Source: Bimuria novae-zelandiae CBS 107.79 (Eukaryota; Ascomycota; Dothideomycetes; Pleosporales; Didymosphaeriaceae). Taken from it: DNA of 64,000 nucleotides. The stretch is taken from assembly GCA_010015655.1 (NCBI GenBank), contig ML976661.1, positions 1,355,357-1,419,356 of the forward strand. Direction: 5' to 3'. Position 1 is the first letter of the stretch. Every line of letters starts with the position of its first letter. The notes under the pieces were generated by a model. That model was given only the letters and a program-made list of their open reading frames with translations, was not told where the DNA came from and did no database searches. The translations under genes were made by a program, and so were the position numbers. This document shows positions 36,681 through 47,582 of the stretch, one piece after another.

Positions 36681-37190
36681 ACCGCTAGTAGCTATACTTT
36701 TAAAAAAAATTAAACATCCTAGAAGCATGCTTTAGCTTTTTTAACTTTTCCATTAACGTAATATCTTCTAACTTATAATAATATTCCTTTTTTAAAATAT
36801 TAAATAACTTTTACTTTCTTCGAGCAAGCTCCTCTTTTAAATATAAAATATTACTTTAAAGATAACGCTACTCTAACTTTAACTCCTAACGCTTAGTCTA
36901 CGTTAAAACTAGACTATATTAGGTCTTTGCCTAAATATAGTAAGTATACAAGCTAGTAAATAATTTTATTATATACTTTAAATGCTTCTCCTTATAGTAA
37001 CTATAAAGAGTTAGTATTTCTACGTTTACGTTAAGAATAGCCCTTATCTAGTCCTAGCGGCGTTAGTTAGACGACGATTTTAAGACTTTAAGTATAGTTA
37101 GATAAGTAATAGAAAGGGTAAGAAATAAACTTATAGTAAGAGCCTTAATAATTACTTATATGCGCGCACGCTAGCGTCGCCGCATAATTA
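36681..37190 (-). pseudogene. Antisense coiled-coil reading frame in the 3' region of G
   Basis: Between the chromodomain and the 3' LTR of G, the minus strand holds a frame of roughly 165 codons whose stops are all TAA/TAG at positions compatible with former Gln codons. It encodes a Lys/Glu/Leu-rich protein with segments such as YKEKHLKYIIKLF, YLKEELARRKQKL and LEDITLMEKLKKLKH, which look like a coiled coil. The other minus-strand frames have more stops. I do not recognise a domain. It may be an accessory antisense ORF of this gypsy family or a chance frame in AT-rich sequence. Confidence 0.35.
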
Positions 37191-37303
37191 TAAAATAAAG
37201 ATAGGTATTAGGGTAATTACCTTAAGGGAGAGGACAATATTACGATTTTAAGAAACCTAGATTATAATACTATAACTAAAGGTAAAAGGGGAGGGATAAA
37301 TAA

Positions 37304-37509
37304 TGTGGTGCTATAGCTAGCCTATAAGGACTCGCGGGGTTGCTTAGGTTAGCCAGAGTCACGTGACCCCGATCCGACAGTGGCTCCGGATCAAGGTGAT
37401 CTGTTAAGAGGTTCGGATCACCCAGAAGCCGAGGAAGAAATAGACTAGTATATAGTATAATAATTCTCCTATTATTATTTCTCTTCCTTATAGTTAACTT
37501 ATATATCTT
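37304..37509 (+). repeat. 3' LTR of element G (LTR C), first part
   Basis: Starts TGTGGTGCTATAGC after the purine tract AAAAGGGGAGGG and runs to the copia 3 target site ATCTT (37505-37509). The first half has GTCACGTGAC like the X/Y LTRs but otherwise differs. From about 37,485 (TTATAGTTAACTTATATATC) it aligns with the X/Y LTRs in inverted orientation relative to the window. Confidence 0.75.
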
Positions 37510-37678
37510 TGTCAGATAGAACGAGTGCGTTGAGGTCGGATCTGCACAATCGAGCAGGGACCATAGCGCTTATCGTACTAGCCCAGGGGTTAAAACCAAC
37601 CTAATAGAGTTAACAGAGAACAAGATATAATTATTACTAATTATTATACCTTATCGCACGCAAGCATCTTATCTAACA
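37510..37678 (+). repeat. Left LTR of copia 3
   Basis: 169 bp, TGTCAGATAGAACG to CTTATCTAACA. Confidence 0.9.
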
Positions 37679-37710
37679 ATTAAGAGTCTTACTATCTTAA
37701 CTAATACGAA

Positions 37711-40700
37711 ATGGCGTAGCAACCTTACCGCGATCCCATAGTAACGCTAAGAGATCACACCGACTACACGGGATAGATAATATAGCTATAAGCTAGATGC
37801 GTTGTTTACAATATCTAGAACAAAGTCAATCTAACGGCAACTATCCCGTTAATAACAAAACCAGTAGCTATTAGGGTCCTAATAATCGCTAGATACGCAA
37901 CAGCCGCGAACGTTAAAATCCTAATAAGATAGACTAAACTATTAGTAGCAGGACAAAAGGCGTTTAAGGAAGATCTTAAATACTATAAGATCCTCGTTAA
38001 ACAATACAAGAACGATAGACACGAGTACAAGAAGGAATAAGCAAGCCTCTAACACATCGTGGCCTTTATCTAGTTAACTATATCGCTATACCTATTGCGC
38101 ACGTGCTGCCTTCTAGAGAAGTTACTACGCTAATAAATTACTAACCTAAAGTTAATAGTTAGAGTCGACGAATAAATTAAACAAGAACGAGCCCGCGATT
38201 AATACCTTGCCTTACTTAGACTAATAAGAAGCGCGTTGCAATGGGACATATAGCTAGCTAAGTATAACTAAGTAACTACCAAGGCAGAGACATATTGAGT
38301 CGCCAAACTATTATAATTAAATGTGATTATAAAAGACTTCTTAGTAGCTATAAACAAAGTTGCTCCTATATAGTCTATAAACTTTTAAGATAATAGTTAA
38401 TTTGCAGCTAGCATGAGCTGGAAGGAGATAATAAAACGCTTCTAAGAATATATAATAATAAACCATCCCCTTAGATTAGGGAAACACTAAGTAGCCTTTA
38501 TATCTAATAATATATTATATCTCGCTAAAGGTAGTGTAACTACTTAGAGTAATAGCAAGGACGCCTCCTATACTAAAAGCGCGCTATCTAACAGAAACTA
38601 GAGTAGACCCCGTAATTAACGTATAGTTAGTAAAAATGCCAAGCTTAAGCGGCCTTTAGATTAAGAGCTAGTTATAACAGCGGGAGCAAAATGCCCTGCC
38701 TATAGATAACGCTATAGTATTAGGGATTACTATTTTGTTAACCTAGACTAAGCTCCTGAATGGTGGAAACTAAATAAGACTATAAGCGAGCTTATTAAAT
38801 TTAAGTATAAGAACAACGTAATGTTCTAAGGGCTAATTCGCGGATAGAGTAGAACCCAATCGCGAACGCTAATTCTTAAATAATCGCATACTCTAATGCT
38901 AGAGATCCCTAACGAGTGACTAGAGGGGTAAAAAATATTAAAAGTTAACGCCACGTTCACCTCGGCGCCTGTTAGGATAGAAATTAATAACTATCTATTA
39001 AAGCAATTGTTTATCCTCGACTTAGGATTAACCTGCTATATTACGAATAATCTTGACCGCATCTATAACTTCCGTCCTCCTATGCCTGGAGACTACATAT
39101 AGGCTAGGAATACGAAGATATAGATAAAAGGATACAGCTCTATTAATCTAACCTTGAAAAGTTAGTCTAGAATAACTAAATTAGTCCTGCACGACGTAGC
39201 TATCTACCCTAACCTACTATGTAATCTAGTCTCTTTTTAACTACTAAGATAGAGAGGAATCTGGTGGGATACGTAAATAGACTTAACTACTCTAAAAGGA
39301 CTAAATAACATAATTATTAGGAATCTCACTAAGATCCACGGCTAGTAGGTACTCGAGTATAACCTACTACTACCTGCCTTATATCATGCACGCAAGATCA
39401 CCTCCTAAATAAAAAGAGCACTATAGAGAGCGTTAGCTATGCTCTAGCACAAGAGACTAGGATACCCTAGACTAGTAGCAATTAAGCACCTAGTGTAGCA
39501 AGCTAAGGGGGTGCGCGTGAAAGGGATCACGATAGTTAAGTATAACTCTTGTGGTAGAGCGAAATTAAAACGACAGATTAGCCGCGCGCCACGGATTAAC
39601 ACTAAAGGACCTGGAGAGAGGCTAACTATCGATTTCTATACATACGAAACGCAAAGCGTTACTAAAGAAAAGAGCTAAATATTAATTACTAATAAATTCT
39701 TAGGACTATAATGGGACTTTTACTTTACAGATAACAGAATAGCAAAATTAATTATTAAGATCCTTTTAACCTTCCTCCTATTCCTTAAGAACTACTACAA
39801 CATAACAGTTAAGACTATCGAGGCAGACAATAAAATTACTATAGTTAAACTAAAAGTAAAATATTAGTTAGTAACCTAAGGAATCATCATCGAGCCTTTG
39901 GCCCCAGATACCTAAGCTTAGAACGGAGGTGCCAAACGCTTAGGGAGTGTAAATAAAGAGAAATTACGCGTAATGCGACTCGATGCCAACCTATCCTAGG
40001 AACTATAGCCTAAAGTTATAAGGGCTATAGTATACCTCTATAATTAAACACTAAATTACGCAAATAACTAAAAGACGCTATATAAGATATTCTTTATACA
40101 AGTTGCGTTTAGTAATAGGATCGTAACTTTACTACAGAAACCTAATCTCGCCTACCTAAAGGCGTATGGCTGCAAAGCCTTTACGATGACCGACAACACT
40201 TACTAAGGCAAATTACGTTTGCAACGCCTCGATCCGAAAGCTTAGATTAGCTATCTTATTAGATACCGATCCTTAAACATCTATCGCATTTAGATACCAT
40301 TACTCGCTAAGGTGATTAGCACCCGAGACGTCGTCTTTAACAAGCAGTCTATATTCAATAGGAAGACTAAAGATTTAATAAATAACCTTATGCATAACAC
40401 GCTGGAAGAAATAGCCACGCATGTAAGGACTATTAAACTACTAACTCTTATTTAGTAACTAGAAATAGAGTCCTTCTATAAGGATAAGGCTGCTAAGGAC
40501 TTTCCAGACTATTAAGGCGAAGTAGACCCGCCAGGCTACTATTAAGGGAGGAAAATTAGAGATAGTTACCTAACTCCTTTATTTATACTACTACCTGCAG
40601 CATTGCTTGCTTAGTTAATAGCTAGAAATAAATCTAAAGTAACATAATATAGGTCGCCTAAGACTGCCCCCTGGGTAGTAGCCTTCATGGCGGGAACCTA

Positions 40701-42420
40701 AGCCGGCCACGTTAGGAAATACAGAGGGGATATTATAGACAAGGTAAAGATAATAAGAATGCTCGCTAAAGGCTTAAAGCCCTATTAAAGTTAACTCCCA
40801 CCTCTGCCAACGTACCGTACCAAGCTTAAGGACTACCCGATAGGTAAACTATTTAAAGAAGCAGAACAGGCCTATCTTGTAAGCTATTAATAAATAAAAT
40901 TATAGTTAGAGGTACTAATAAAGAAGATTAAGTTGACAGGATAATAGATCCTTAACTATATATAGGTATACACCTATAAACTTAATAAGCACTACTGCTT
41001 GCTAAAGTGCAAGGCGCGACTAGTCGTCCGTAGTAATTAATAACGGAATATTACCTCGCAGGACACTTACGCAGCCACGCTCGCTAGCCAGTTATTCTAA
41101 AAACTAATAGTAATTGCAGCCCACCATAACTTAGAGCTTAAATAATACGACGTCACGAACGCCTTTGTCCATGCAACAATAGATCGAGAAGTATATATAA
41201 GAATGCCCTATAGCTATTAAAAACCTGGAACGATCCTCTAAGTTAACAAGGCTCTGTATAGTCTACGGATCTCACCACTCCTCTAGCAGAGAGAATTCAC
41301 CATAATACTTAAAGCTCTTGACTTCTAAACTGTGCCTTACGAGCCATGCTACCTTATTAAAGACGGAATTGTTATCTTCTTCTACGTTAACGATATTATA
41401 GTAGCGTATTACAAGCAGAAAGAGTAAGAAGCCTAGCAAATAATTAAGCGCCTACGGGAGAAATATATCTTTACTAGAGGAAATAACCTTTAGTGGTTTC
41501 TTAGCGTAGAGGTTATTGGGGACTAAAGTTACTAGAAGATCTAACTCTCTCAAGCCGCATACGTAGAGAAGATTAGTTAACTAGTTAATAGGAAAGACAT
41601 CTGTCACGATACCCTAATAGCCACTACCGAGTTAAAGCCTTGAACAGGCTTAGTAACACCCTTAGAAATTAATAAATACTAACGTAAAATTGGATCACTT
41701 TTGTTTGCGATAGTAATAACCTGACTAGATATCGCCTTTGTAACCTTAAGGCTAGCTCGGTTCCTGTTAAATCTGGGCTCCGAACATCACAATGCCGCCG
41801 ATTGAGTACTACTATACTTGTCTAGCACTAGATGGAGAGCACTGTAACTTGGAGGAGGCAACTACTTTTAAGTAGCTAACGATGCTTTATTTGCTAATAA
41901 TACACTAGATAGAAAGAGCTCGTAAGGATACGCTATTAAGCTATTTAACGAACTTATTGCCTAGAGAGCAAATAAACAAGACACTATTATAACCTTAATA
42001 ACTGAAGCAGAGCTTCTCGCCTTATTATAAGTGGCTAAGGAAGCAATTTTTATTTCACGACTATTAGATAAACTGTAGATTGAACTACTTTTATTGTTAA
42101 TTACTATCTAATGCGATAACAAGCAAACTATTCGACTAGTAACTAAGGAGATATTTAAGCTCTAGACTAAACTACGACACGTCAACATTTACAATCACTG
42201 GCTGAGACAGGAAGTCTCTACTGGAAAGATAAAGGTAGAGTACGTATAATTAGTAGATATAATCGCCGACGGCTTTACAAAGGTCCTCCTAGTTAACAAG
42301 TGGGAAAGGTTCCTAACTTAACTTAGACTAGTAGAAGTAGAGAGACCTAAGGTAATAAACAAAGCGCCTTTTAAGGAGATTTAGAAATAACTTAAAGACC
42401 TCGCGCTCGCATAATAAGAA
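37711..42420 (+). pseudogene. Copia 3 Gag-Pol, heavily RIPped
   Basis: A probable start ATG lies at 37711, followed at once by a Gln-to-stop codon. Gag has LRDHTDYTG, as in copia 2. The zinc knuckle near 38,690-38,745 has lost Cys residues (KCPAYR). The protease reads LDLGLTCYITNN near 39,016 where the family has D-S-G. Integrase lies at about 39,440-40,400. RT lies at about 40,860-41,600 with CKARLVVR and a catalytic box FYVNDIIVAY at about 41,381-41,410, one Asp mutated to Asn. RNase H follows to about 42,300 (NIYNHWLRQEV, DGFTKVLL). None of the active sites checked is complete. Confidence 0.82.
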
Positions 42421-42466
42421 ACTATAATATAATCTAGCCTGCAAGGATTTCTAAGCTAAGGGGGTG

Positions 42467-42635
42467 TGTTAGATAGAACGAGTGCGTTGAGGTCGGATCT
42501 GTACAATCGAGCAGGGACCACAGCGCTTATCGTACTAGCCTAGGGGTTAAAACCAACCCAACAGAGTTGACAGAGAACAAGACACAATTATCACTAATTA
42601 TCATACCTTATCGCACGCAAGCATCTTATCTAACA
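42467..42635 (+). repeat. Right LTR of copia 3
   Basis: 169 bp, preceded by the AAGGGGGTG purine tract; TGTTAGATAGAACG to CTTATCTAACA. Confidence 0.9.
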
Positions 42636-42640
42636 ATCTT

Positions 42641-42816
42641 CTGCTCGAGTACGTTCTCTATATAGACTAATAGTTATTTTATTTATTATAAAATTAGATT
42701 GTATAGCCACGCGATAAGTTGTCGCATTAACTTATACTACTAAATAATTTATAAAGTACTACTTTAGCCTTACCGTCCTAACCCGGATCAGACTAAGGTG
42801 TGAGCGCCTTATAATA
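42641..42816 (+). repeat. 3' LTR of element G (LTR C), second part
   Basis: Remaining 176 bp of a 382-bp LTR. Its reverse complement aligns with the first 200 bp of LTR A and LTR B (CCGGGTTAGG, then TTATAAATTATTTAGTAGTATAA). It ends CCTTATAATA, probably once TAACA. The target duplication of G cannot be checked because its 5' end is not in the window. Confidence 0.7.
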
Positions 42817-42829
42817 CCAAAAGAAACCT

Positions 42830-43690
42830 CTTTAGCCTATTCTAAAAGGCCTAAGTTGATACTATAAGGTAGCTCTTAATCCTCTAGGCTTTTAAAGCTA
42901 TAGGTATTTTCTTACTAGATCTAATAATTATCCTTAAGTAATTTAATTAAACTATATTTTTTAATTAATAATTATAAAAAAGCTTAACCGTACTACTTAG
43001 TGCTTTACGTTAATGAAAGATTAATAGGCTTCTAAAGGCTATTATTAATATGGGGGGTATAAAAAAGGCTAAGAAGCTAAGTTAAATAGTATACTTAATA
43101 TTTATATAAAAGTAGCTCTCAGAGCATAAAAACAAGGGTCTATAAAAACTCTAATAATTTAAAAGAAGCGCTTAAAGCAAGGCAGGCCTTTATATTATAA
43201 TTAGCTTAATAAGTATTATAAGGAAGCTATTTTTTAGTCACACTAGAGTATATATTAAGCACGTAATCTTTAGTATTAAAAAAATACTATGGTATAGTAA
43301 TTATAGTTTTAAAAAACTAAGTAAGTAGAGGCACGTAAGGTAAGTGAGTAACTTAAAATAAAACTACTTCAAGAGAGGCGTATTATTTAAGTAACTACTA
43401 AAAATACGCTTGTAAAGTAAAGGGCTAATAAAGCTATAAAGAAACGCCTTACTTAATAGGTCCGTAAGGTATAAAAGTAATACTAAAATTGTATTAAATT
43501 ATCTTAAAGAGGTAATAAGAAGGCTATAAAGCCTTTTAGTAAGTTTATTAAAACTAAACAAGTTTAGCGTAAGACCATAGATATTAATAAGGTCTTATTT
43601 ATAGTATCTACCTTATAGACGCGTTGCGGCCATATTATCTAAATACTAAGTAAATATTTATAATCTAATTTAATAATAATTATCTATAGA
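42830..43690 (+). pseudogene. Pogo/Fot1-like DDE transposase remnant, C-terminal end
   Basis: AT-rich, RIP-type sequence just outside element G. A plus-strand frame read through TAA/TAG stops gives EAIF-S near 43,225, then a long Lys/Arg/Glu-rich segment (VEARKVSE-LKIKLLQERR) and KKAIKPFSKFIKTKQV near 43,510-43,560. This resembles the basic C-terminal tail of fungal pogo/Fot1 transposases, which follows an IFWSPSK-type motif. No DDE triad or terminal inverted repeats are visible. Low confidence. Confidence 0.35.
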
Positions 43691-43739
43691 CCTAGGAGAC
43701 ATTAGCTCTAGAAAATCTTGTAATAATATTAATTATAGG

Positions 43740-44819
43740 TAGCTTAGCAGCCTCATGTTGCTGGCCGAGCGATTTTGGTGGGGTGCGCATCGTCTGACGA
43801 CGCGCATCGTCTGCCAAGGCACGGTAGCCCGGCGCTTGTGTAGTTAGCCAACACGTGTCAGCGTTAAAACCAGCTTCGACATAGCTATTCTACAACTTCA
43901 AGATGCGGTCCAACGCACGATGACCTTGATGGCCTCTGATGGAACATAGATCTGTGTTTTATCACCTCGCCCTCCCGCTATTATTCTCCCCGCTGACCGA
44001 ATAAAAGCCCTAACCAAGCCACCACCTCCTTATGCTTCTCGAGTCCACCGGCGCCGATTTTTAGACCAAGCAGCAGCCGAGAGCTCGTCTCGGTTCGTTG
44101 ACGGGGAACACAATAGGGGGGATATAAGACTGAGCTGAGTGTGGCGGCCCTGGAAATTGGAGCCTGCGCTTCGACAGGTGGGTTGAGCGTCACCGGCGAC
44201 ACGCCGTCGTTGCGAGCGCATACGAAAGTGGAAGTGCTTGACATGTTTTGGTAATACGGTTGTTGTACGGTTAAACAACTAACAGCTTCTTACATGAGCA
44301 CTGCAATCTCTAGGGCGGTAGAGATGTGCTTACGTTTTACCTTTGAGGGTCATGCGGAATTTTGAATCGTTCATGTTCGTGAAGGATGAGCACCAGCGGA
44401 GCTGTGATCATGGCTATTATTGGCAAGACTATATACAGAGCTGCATACAGCACTCTTCTCTTCAGCCATACCTACAAACATCGCCTCCGGCGCAACCCCC
44501 TGGCCGGAGCGGCTCAGCCGTCCTCCCGTTCATAGGCTCGTTTAACTTTAAAAGGGGAGCTAACGTTAAACCTCAAATAATGTAATAACGTTAAGACACA
44601 TTTAGTTTTCTAATTTTACGGAGCTCGTTCTAGAAACTTCATTCTTGTAACCATTTATCGAAAAATATACGCTTTATGAAGTCGCAATCCCTAATAGAAG
44701 GGAAGGGTAATCGAGCTCAATGAAAGTAGTAGAACGGGTTTTATATCAAGTAAATATAGAAAAACAACTGCCTCGACGAAGGCGGTGACCTTATGAACAT
44801 ATCAATGAAACTGGAACCG
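43740..44819. other. Compartment boundary and intergenic region
   Basis: Composition changes abruptly from AT-rich RIPped repeat to gene-like sequence near 43,740. A short direct repeat GCGCATCGTCTG occurs twice at about 43,786-43,813. Small overlapping open frames (43,981-44,278 minus; 44,343-44,585 plus) have no recognisable domain or splice signals and are not called as genes. Confidence 0.5.
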
Positions 44820-45704
44820 TTATTCTACAGCACCAGCCTTCCGCAGATATTCTACTATTGCGAGATGACCGCTTCTTGCCGCTGCCTGCAGTGCTGTTTC
44901 TTCCCACTTTCCTGGTGCATTGACGTCGGCCTTCTCTTGGAGCAGTCGCTCCACTACTGCGAGATGGCCTCCTCCTGCCGCTGCTTGCAGTGCCGTTCTT
45001 CTATCACCTTCTGCTACTCGTGCATTGATGTTGGCCTTCGCTTGGAGCAGCCGCTCGACGACGTCGAGGTGCCCTCCTTCTGCCGCCGCCTGTAGTGCCG
45101 TTCTTCCCTTATATGCTGCTGCTAGTGCATTGACGTCGGCCTTCTCTTGAGGCAGCCGTTCGACAATGTTGACATGACCTCCTCCTGCCGCTGCCTGCAG
45201 TGCTGTTCTTCCTTTACATCCTGCTCCTGGGGCATTGACGTTGGCCTTCTCTTAGAGCAGCCGCTCGACTACTGCGAGATGGCCTCCGCCTGCTGCTGCC
45301 TGCAGGGCTGTTCTTCCTTTACATCCTGCTCCTGGTGCATTAACGTTGGTCTTCTCTTGAAGCAGCCGCTCGAAGATGGCGAGGTGCCCTCCTTCTGCTG
45401 CCCATGACAGTGGCGTCCGACCGTCCTTGTCCTTCGAGTGGACATCGGCCTTGCCCGTACCAAGCAGCAACTTGACTATGGCCTCGTGTCCATGTTTGGC
45501 AGTCCAGGACAACGGTGTCTGACTGTTCTTGTCCTTGGAGTCAACATCAACCTTACCTGTCTCGAGCAGCGGCTTGACTACGGCCTTGTACCCTCCCCTA
45601 GCTGCCAACCACAGAAGTGTTCGCGCGTTTACTACCGGACCGCACCAATTCCATGCGGCACACGATAGAGGTGTTCGACTGTATCGGCTTTCTACAGTGT
45701 GCAT
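44820..45704 (-). pseudogene. Ankyrin-repeat protein gene, broken
   Basis: From ATG 45704 to TAA 44820-44822 one minus-strand frame of 295 codons encodes about eight ankyrin repeats with the usual G-x-TPL/TAL-x-AA-x-GGH and VV-x-LL pattern (SQTPLSWTAKHGHEAIV, GRTALQAAAGGGHLAVV). The frame has a single internal stop, TAA at 45252-45254, where the neighbouring repeats have CTC-CAA-GAG-AAG: a CpA-to-TpA change like RIP. An in-frame stop lies just upstream of the start, and the protein starts directly with repeats. It may be the C-terminal piece of a larger protein, as in fungal NACHT-ankyrin receptors, cut off near the LINE that begins about 100 bp away. The product could bind other proteins; no function is assigned. 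Confidence 0.75.
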
Positions 45705-45854
45705 ATCCACTTCACCACACCTTTACCAACTTCTGAATTTTGAGAACCTGTTGAAATCTGTATATTTTTCATTAGATTCAATCTTAAAATCACCTAAAAC
45801 CTATCTCTAAGCCATCCTCTACCCCTGCAGTGCCTGCAGCTAGTAAATAATAGC

Positions 45855-47582
45855 ATAGAGACGCCTGCGAGACTACCCCCAGAAGCCTCCACAGCAACCC
45901 GCCCCGCTAACCCAGAGTCAGCGAGGCACCTTAATATAAGCCACCCCTTAAGGAGACAGCCGCAGCAGCATGTAGCAGCGATACCACGTCTTAACCTAGG
46001 TAGAGGAGTGCAGACTAGAAACGCGCCAGCTACTACTACAGTAACTAAAGCCCTGACAACCCACATCACGGCCGCCAAACAAGCTGCCGCCACCCAGGAG
46101 GCCATGATCTACACCCTAGCACAGGCTGTAGACAGCTGCCTCAATGCCTATAAGCTCCCTGAAGAGCAGGCAGTCGCCAACGCCCTCCGCCAGCGCGTTA
46201 TACAGGCCCTGAAAAACTCTACCCCAGCGCCAAGCCTCTTGCGCACAGACCGCACTGAGAGTATCACCAACGCCAGCACCAGTGCCAGCGACAGCAGCCG
46301 CAACCGCAGCAGGGCTGCGGGGCCAAGAACATGGGCAAACGTAGCTGCCAGCGCGAACCCCTTAAGCATAGGGTACACCACCTCTAGTAATAACTAGAGC
46401 AGCACTAGGGCCACCGCTAACAGACACACCCGCCGTAGTTAAAGCAACACTAAGGACCCTAAGATCCTTATTACGGTGCCTACGCCGGAGCGGCTCTTAC
46501 AAAGCTTACTATATGTAATTAAAAAGGCTATTTGCGACACGCTAGGCCTTGACCTTAGCGCCATACCTAGCGCCTTAAAGACTAGGACAGGATAGGCCGT
46601 CACCCCCGCTAATAATAAGACAAGAGACAGCCTTATAGAACAGGGAAAGAAAGATTTAATAATAAGCGCTGTAGGAGGCAGCATAGCCAAGCTGCCACAG
46701 AAATGGTTTAACTATGCTGTACCCAACGTCCCTAGCGCGTACCGATCCTTGCTAGGCCTGGAGGTGCCAGTTACACACGACATGATAGAGGACGAGGCAG
46801 CCGTACAGACAGGCTCACTACCTACTAACTATAGATAGTCAAGGCATGGCGCTAATAAAGATAGAACTATCACCTAGATTATCTCCTTTATAAAGAAAGT
46901 GCGACAATTTAGGCTCCTAGGCAATAATAGCGCCTTAAGGGCGATTACTAAGACCCTAGCTATACAACGACACGACCTAGGCTGCTAGGGCTACTATAAC
47001 CCACTGAAATGCGTGCGCCTCCCCCGCTGTAACAACTGTGGCAAGAAACAAGAGGACCACACAGGCCCCCTAGGCTTAGGATGCACCTATCCAGTGCAGT
47101 GCGCCAACTATCTTGGCCCACATTAGGCAGGGCACATTGACTGCCTGGCAGCGCCACGCCGAGTTAACAAGCAGGTTATCAGGCCAACGAGGAGGGAGAT
47201 GGGCACATACCGCCGCGCTGGTCGCCAGGCCTATGAGCACGCCAACCGCCCGTCCCCAGGTACCGAAACAGAGGCAGCAACCGCGGCAGCCTAGGACAGC
47301 TCACTAGAGCTCCGTGATGGCCTATATAGTGCCCCCGCTACCTCTAGCTCACATCCAGCAGGCACAGCAACAACGCCACCAAACGCCAACAAGCGACGTA
47401 ACCCAGGACCGGAGGCGTCAACAAGGCCCTCTACCCGCCCACAACGCTCCACTCATATCCCTAGGAACCTAAATCTGGCGGCAATGTCGGCGCGCAGCGT
47501 TGCGCCACCTCAAGATTACATAGCTTTATTCTTATTAGAGAGAGACGTAAGCATAAGCGACGAGAATAATCTCTTATGTTAA
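45855..47582 (+). pseudogene. LINE ORF1, gag-like protein with zinc knuckles
   Basis: The frame is continuous to TAA 47580-47582. It can be traced back to ATA 45855-45857 (ATAGAGACGCCT), which could be an ATG altered by G-to-A; there is no convincing in-frame ATG near the start. The protein begins Pro/Arg/Gln-rich, has an Ala-rich helical part (ALTTHITAAKQAAAT), a Ser-rich linker, and a Cys/His cluster at about 47,010-47,150 (RCNNCGKK, CTYPVQCANYLGPH, AGHIDC) like the CCHC knuckles of Tad/I-type LINE gag. About seven in-frame stops, all TAG. The product normally binds element RNA. Confidence 0.75.

Larger units (their letters stand above)
37510..42635 (+). mobile_element. Copia element 3, complete, nested in LTR C
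   Basis: 5,126 bp with 169-bp LTRs (37510-37678 and 42467-42635) and perfect target duplication ATCTT (37505-37509 and 42636-42640). It is related to copia 2 (same leader and similar proteins) but more heavily RIPped. It splits G's 3' LTR. Confidence 0.92.
3120..42816 (+). mobile_element. Host gypsy element G, split by nested insertions
   Basis: Plus-strand chromodomain Ty3/gypsy element whose pieces are 3120-4575 (gag), 21572-22705 (rest of gag, protease, linker), 27943-28206 (start of RT), 34098-37303 (RT, RNase H, integrase, chromodomain, 3' region) and a 3' LTR at 37304-37509 plus 42641-42816. The pieces are ordered and co-oriented. The gag end at 4575 and the restart at 21567 line up with continuous sequence in the related element X (about 13,640-13,860 on the minus strand). 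The 5' LTR is not seen; element Z occupies that side. G is therefore the oldest layer of the nest. Confidence 0.82.

Noticed and set aside
43981..44278. Two overlapping minus open frames
   Set aside because: Neither shows a domain, and they overlap in different frames; no basis to choose one.
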